Assembly: GCA_029884425.1 (NCBI GenBank)
Contig: JAOUHV010000018.1
Location: 1 to 46,051 of the forward strand
DNA from: Gammaproteobacteria bacterium
GTDB lineage: Bacteria > Pseudomonadota > Gammaproteobacteria > S012-40
Length of the DNA: 46,051 nt
Direction: 5' to 3'
The notes beneath the pieces were generated by a model. The model searched no databases. It saw only the letters and a program-made list of their open reading frames with translations, and was not told the DNA's origin. Positions 45,079-46,051 of this stretch are shown piece after piece. The first letter of the stretch is position 1. Each line of letters opens with the position of its first letter. Position numbers and translations under genes: made by a program.

Positions 45079-46051
45079 ATGGGAAAGAAACGAAATTTAT
45101 TCATGGTAGGCGCACTTAGCGCTGCCATGTTCTTAGGGGGTTGCTCCAGCAGCAACAATGATGAGAAAGCCAATACAGGCACTGTCAGTTTGTCCGGTGT
45201 GGTGAAGCAAAAGGCTGACGGAGCGGCGTTTGCCAAACCTGCCATGAAGGGCTCGGTGGACGGGGAGGCTTTGCCTTCTTTTGCTGTGACGCCTAGTGCA
45301 TTTAACAGTGCACCGGCGATCCCTTCCTCGGTTAGCAAGGCGATTGCCTTTGGTATCAATGGCTTTGCCGAAACCAACGTTAACAGCGAAGGTGCATTTA
45401 CCTTTACCGGACTGCAACAAGGTCAATACGCGGTAACATTCTACAGCGTTGATCGCACAACCGGCAAAACCACGCTGGTCGCCAGCCTGTCCATGGCGGC
45501 ATCACCCACGACGGATGGCAATCTGAGTATCGGTGCTGATACCGATCTGGGCTTGATCCTGATCGACAGCACTGGACGTGCGATTTCTGAGGCGGATGTC
45601 AACGGCACGTTGACAACCACGCAGGATACAATCGTTGATGCCAATGGCGATGGTGTCATCTCCTCGGCAGAAGCTGCTGCCGCAGAAGAGACCCTGGCAA
45701 CAGCCGCCACAACGCAAACAGTCTCCATCATGTCCTTCATGGGTGAGGCTAATACCTGGGCCATCGCCCAAGAGACGATGAAAGGCGGGGAAGAACCCTA
45801 CGGTTGGGACAACGGGAATGGCGACTATGAACAGTACACCCGTTCAGACCGTCGTGCATTGAATGTGCGTCGTATGGTGTCGGTTGCCGGTCCACAAGGT
45901 ACCAATGTCGACGTGGTGAAAGACGCCAGCATTGAATACTACGGCAAGGTTAAAAAAGAAGTATTCACTGGCGGTATCGGCGGCCCGCTTGACAATGCTC
46001 AAAGCGGTACAGCTGTTGGTTATTACGATTACAGTGCGGTGCTTAATTGCA
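45079..46051 (+). CDS. EF-hand lipoprotein, 3' end outside window
   Basis: The first 324 codons of a lipoprotein from ATG 45079 (ATG 45076 just before it; AGGAG about seven bases upstream). The lipobox FLGGC gives an acylated Cys22 with Ser at +2. It begins like the preceding giant protein (a Ser-rich tether, then TGTVSLSGVV against TAVISGRVSLSNVV; EGAFTFTGLQQGQYAVTFYS resembling a carboxypeptidase-regulatory fold). An EF-hand loop DANGDGVISSAE lies near residues 194-205. The rest (EEPYGWDNGNGDYEQYTRSD) is of unknown family. The two lipoproteins are thus probably related in design, with their own transcripts. Confidence 0.8.
   Translation, partial: MGKKRNLFMVGALSAAMFLGGCSSSNNDEKANTGTVSLSGVVKQKADGAAFAKPAMKGSVDGEALPSFAVTPSAFNSAPAIPSSVSKAIAFGINGFAETNVNSEGAFTFTGLQQGQYAVTFYSVDRTTGKTTLVASLSMAASPTTDGNLSIGADTDLGLILIDSTGRAISEADVNGTLTTTQDTIVDANGDGVISSAEAAAAEETLATAATTQTVSIMSFMGEANTWAIAQETMKGGEEPYGWDNGNGDYEQYTRSDRRALNVRRMVSVAGPQGTNVDVVKDASIEYYGKVKKEVFTGGIGGPLDNAQSGTAVGYYDYSAVLNC

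Overview
The window looks like part of the chromosome of a gammaproteobacterium. This rests on gene order (ffs-dnaX-ybaB-recR; divergent tesA / ybbA-ybbP; ilvI-ilvH-ilvC followed by phospholipid genes and leuA; prfC) and on protein character. The order within the class cannot be fixed from the sequence alone. Base composition is moderately GC-rich, with one visibly AT-richer patch at about 28.6-31.1 kb. No tRNA, rRNA, CRISPR array, insertion sequence or prophage gene was seen.

Left edge (1-5.5 kb, minus strand): a three-gene MukBEF-like condensin of the MksBEF/Wadjet (Jet) type, ordered kleisin, MukE-like, SMC ATPase. The SMC gene is cut by the window edge, so a JetD/MksG nuclease gene, if present, lies outside. 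A divergent RMND1/YagE-type membrane protein follows.

Housekeeping block (6.6-17.2 kb): the 4.5S SRP RNA, dnaX, ybaB and recR; an SH3-domain envelope protein and a PilZ protein; tesA with the divergent YbbA-YbbP ABC exporter (start codons overlapping head to head); a MIF-type tautomerase; a receiver-PilZ protein whose phospho-acceptor Asp is replaced by Glu; a nitroreductase; and a DUF3579 protein.

Branched-chain amino acid and phospholipid block (17.4-25.2 kb): ilvI-ilvH-ilvC and a strong terminator, then a phosphatidylserine decarboxylase-like protein that lacks the pyruvoyl-forming Ser, pssA, a leucine-rich leader peptide with alternative hairpins (attenuator-like), leuA, a family 4-type uracil-DNA glycosylase and rimI.

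Accessory stretch (25.3-31.4 kb): two overlapping, mutually related genes for a secreted protein and a lipoprotein with long Ala/Gly/Val-rich segments, neither of a family I recognise. After them come a lone lipoprotein, a pair of palindromic intergenic repeats, a two-PAN-domain secreted protein and a single-span membrane protein.

Lipid cluster (31.4-39.8 kb): prfC, a bidirectional terminator, then four tightly packed genes: GMC (cholesterol-oxidase-like) oxidoreductase, alpha/beta hydrolase with a Cys in the nucleophile position, acetoacetate-decarboxylase-like protein and patatin-like phospholipase. The first and last share a domain of about 190 residues, at the N-terminus of one and the C-terminus of the other, which suggests one lipid- or sterol-processing pathway. 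tatD follows.

Right edge (40.1-46.05 kb): a 1558-residue lipoprotein with an EF-hand loop and a run of Ig-like repeats, then a second EF-hand lipoprotein cut by the window end.
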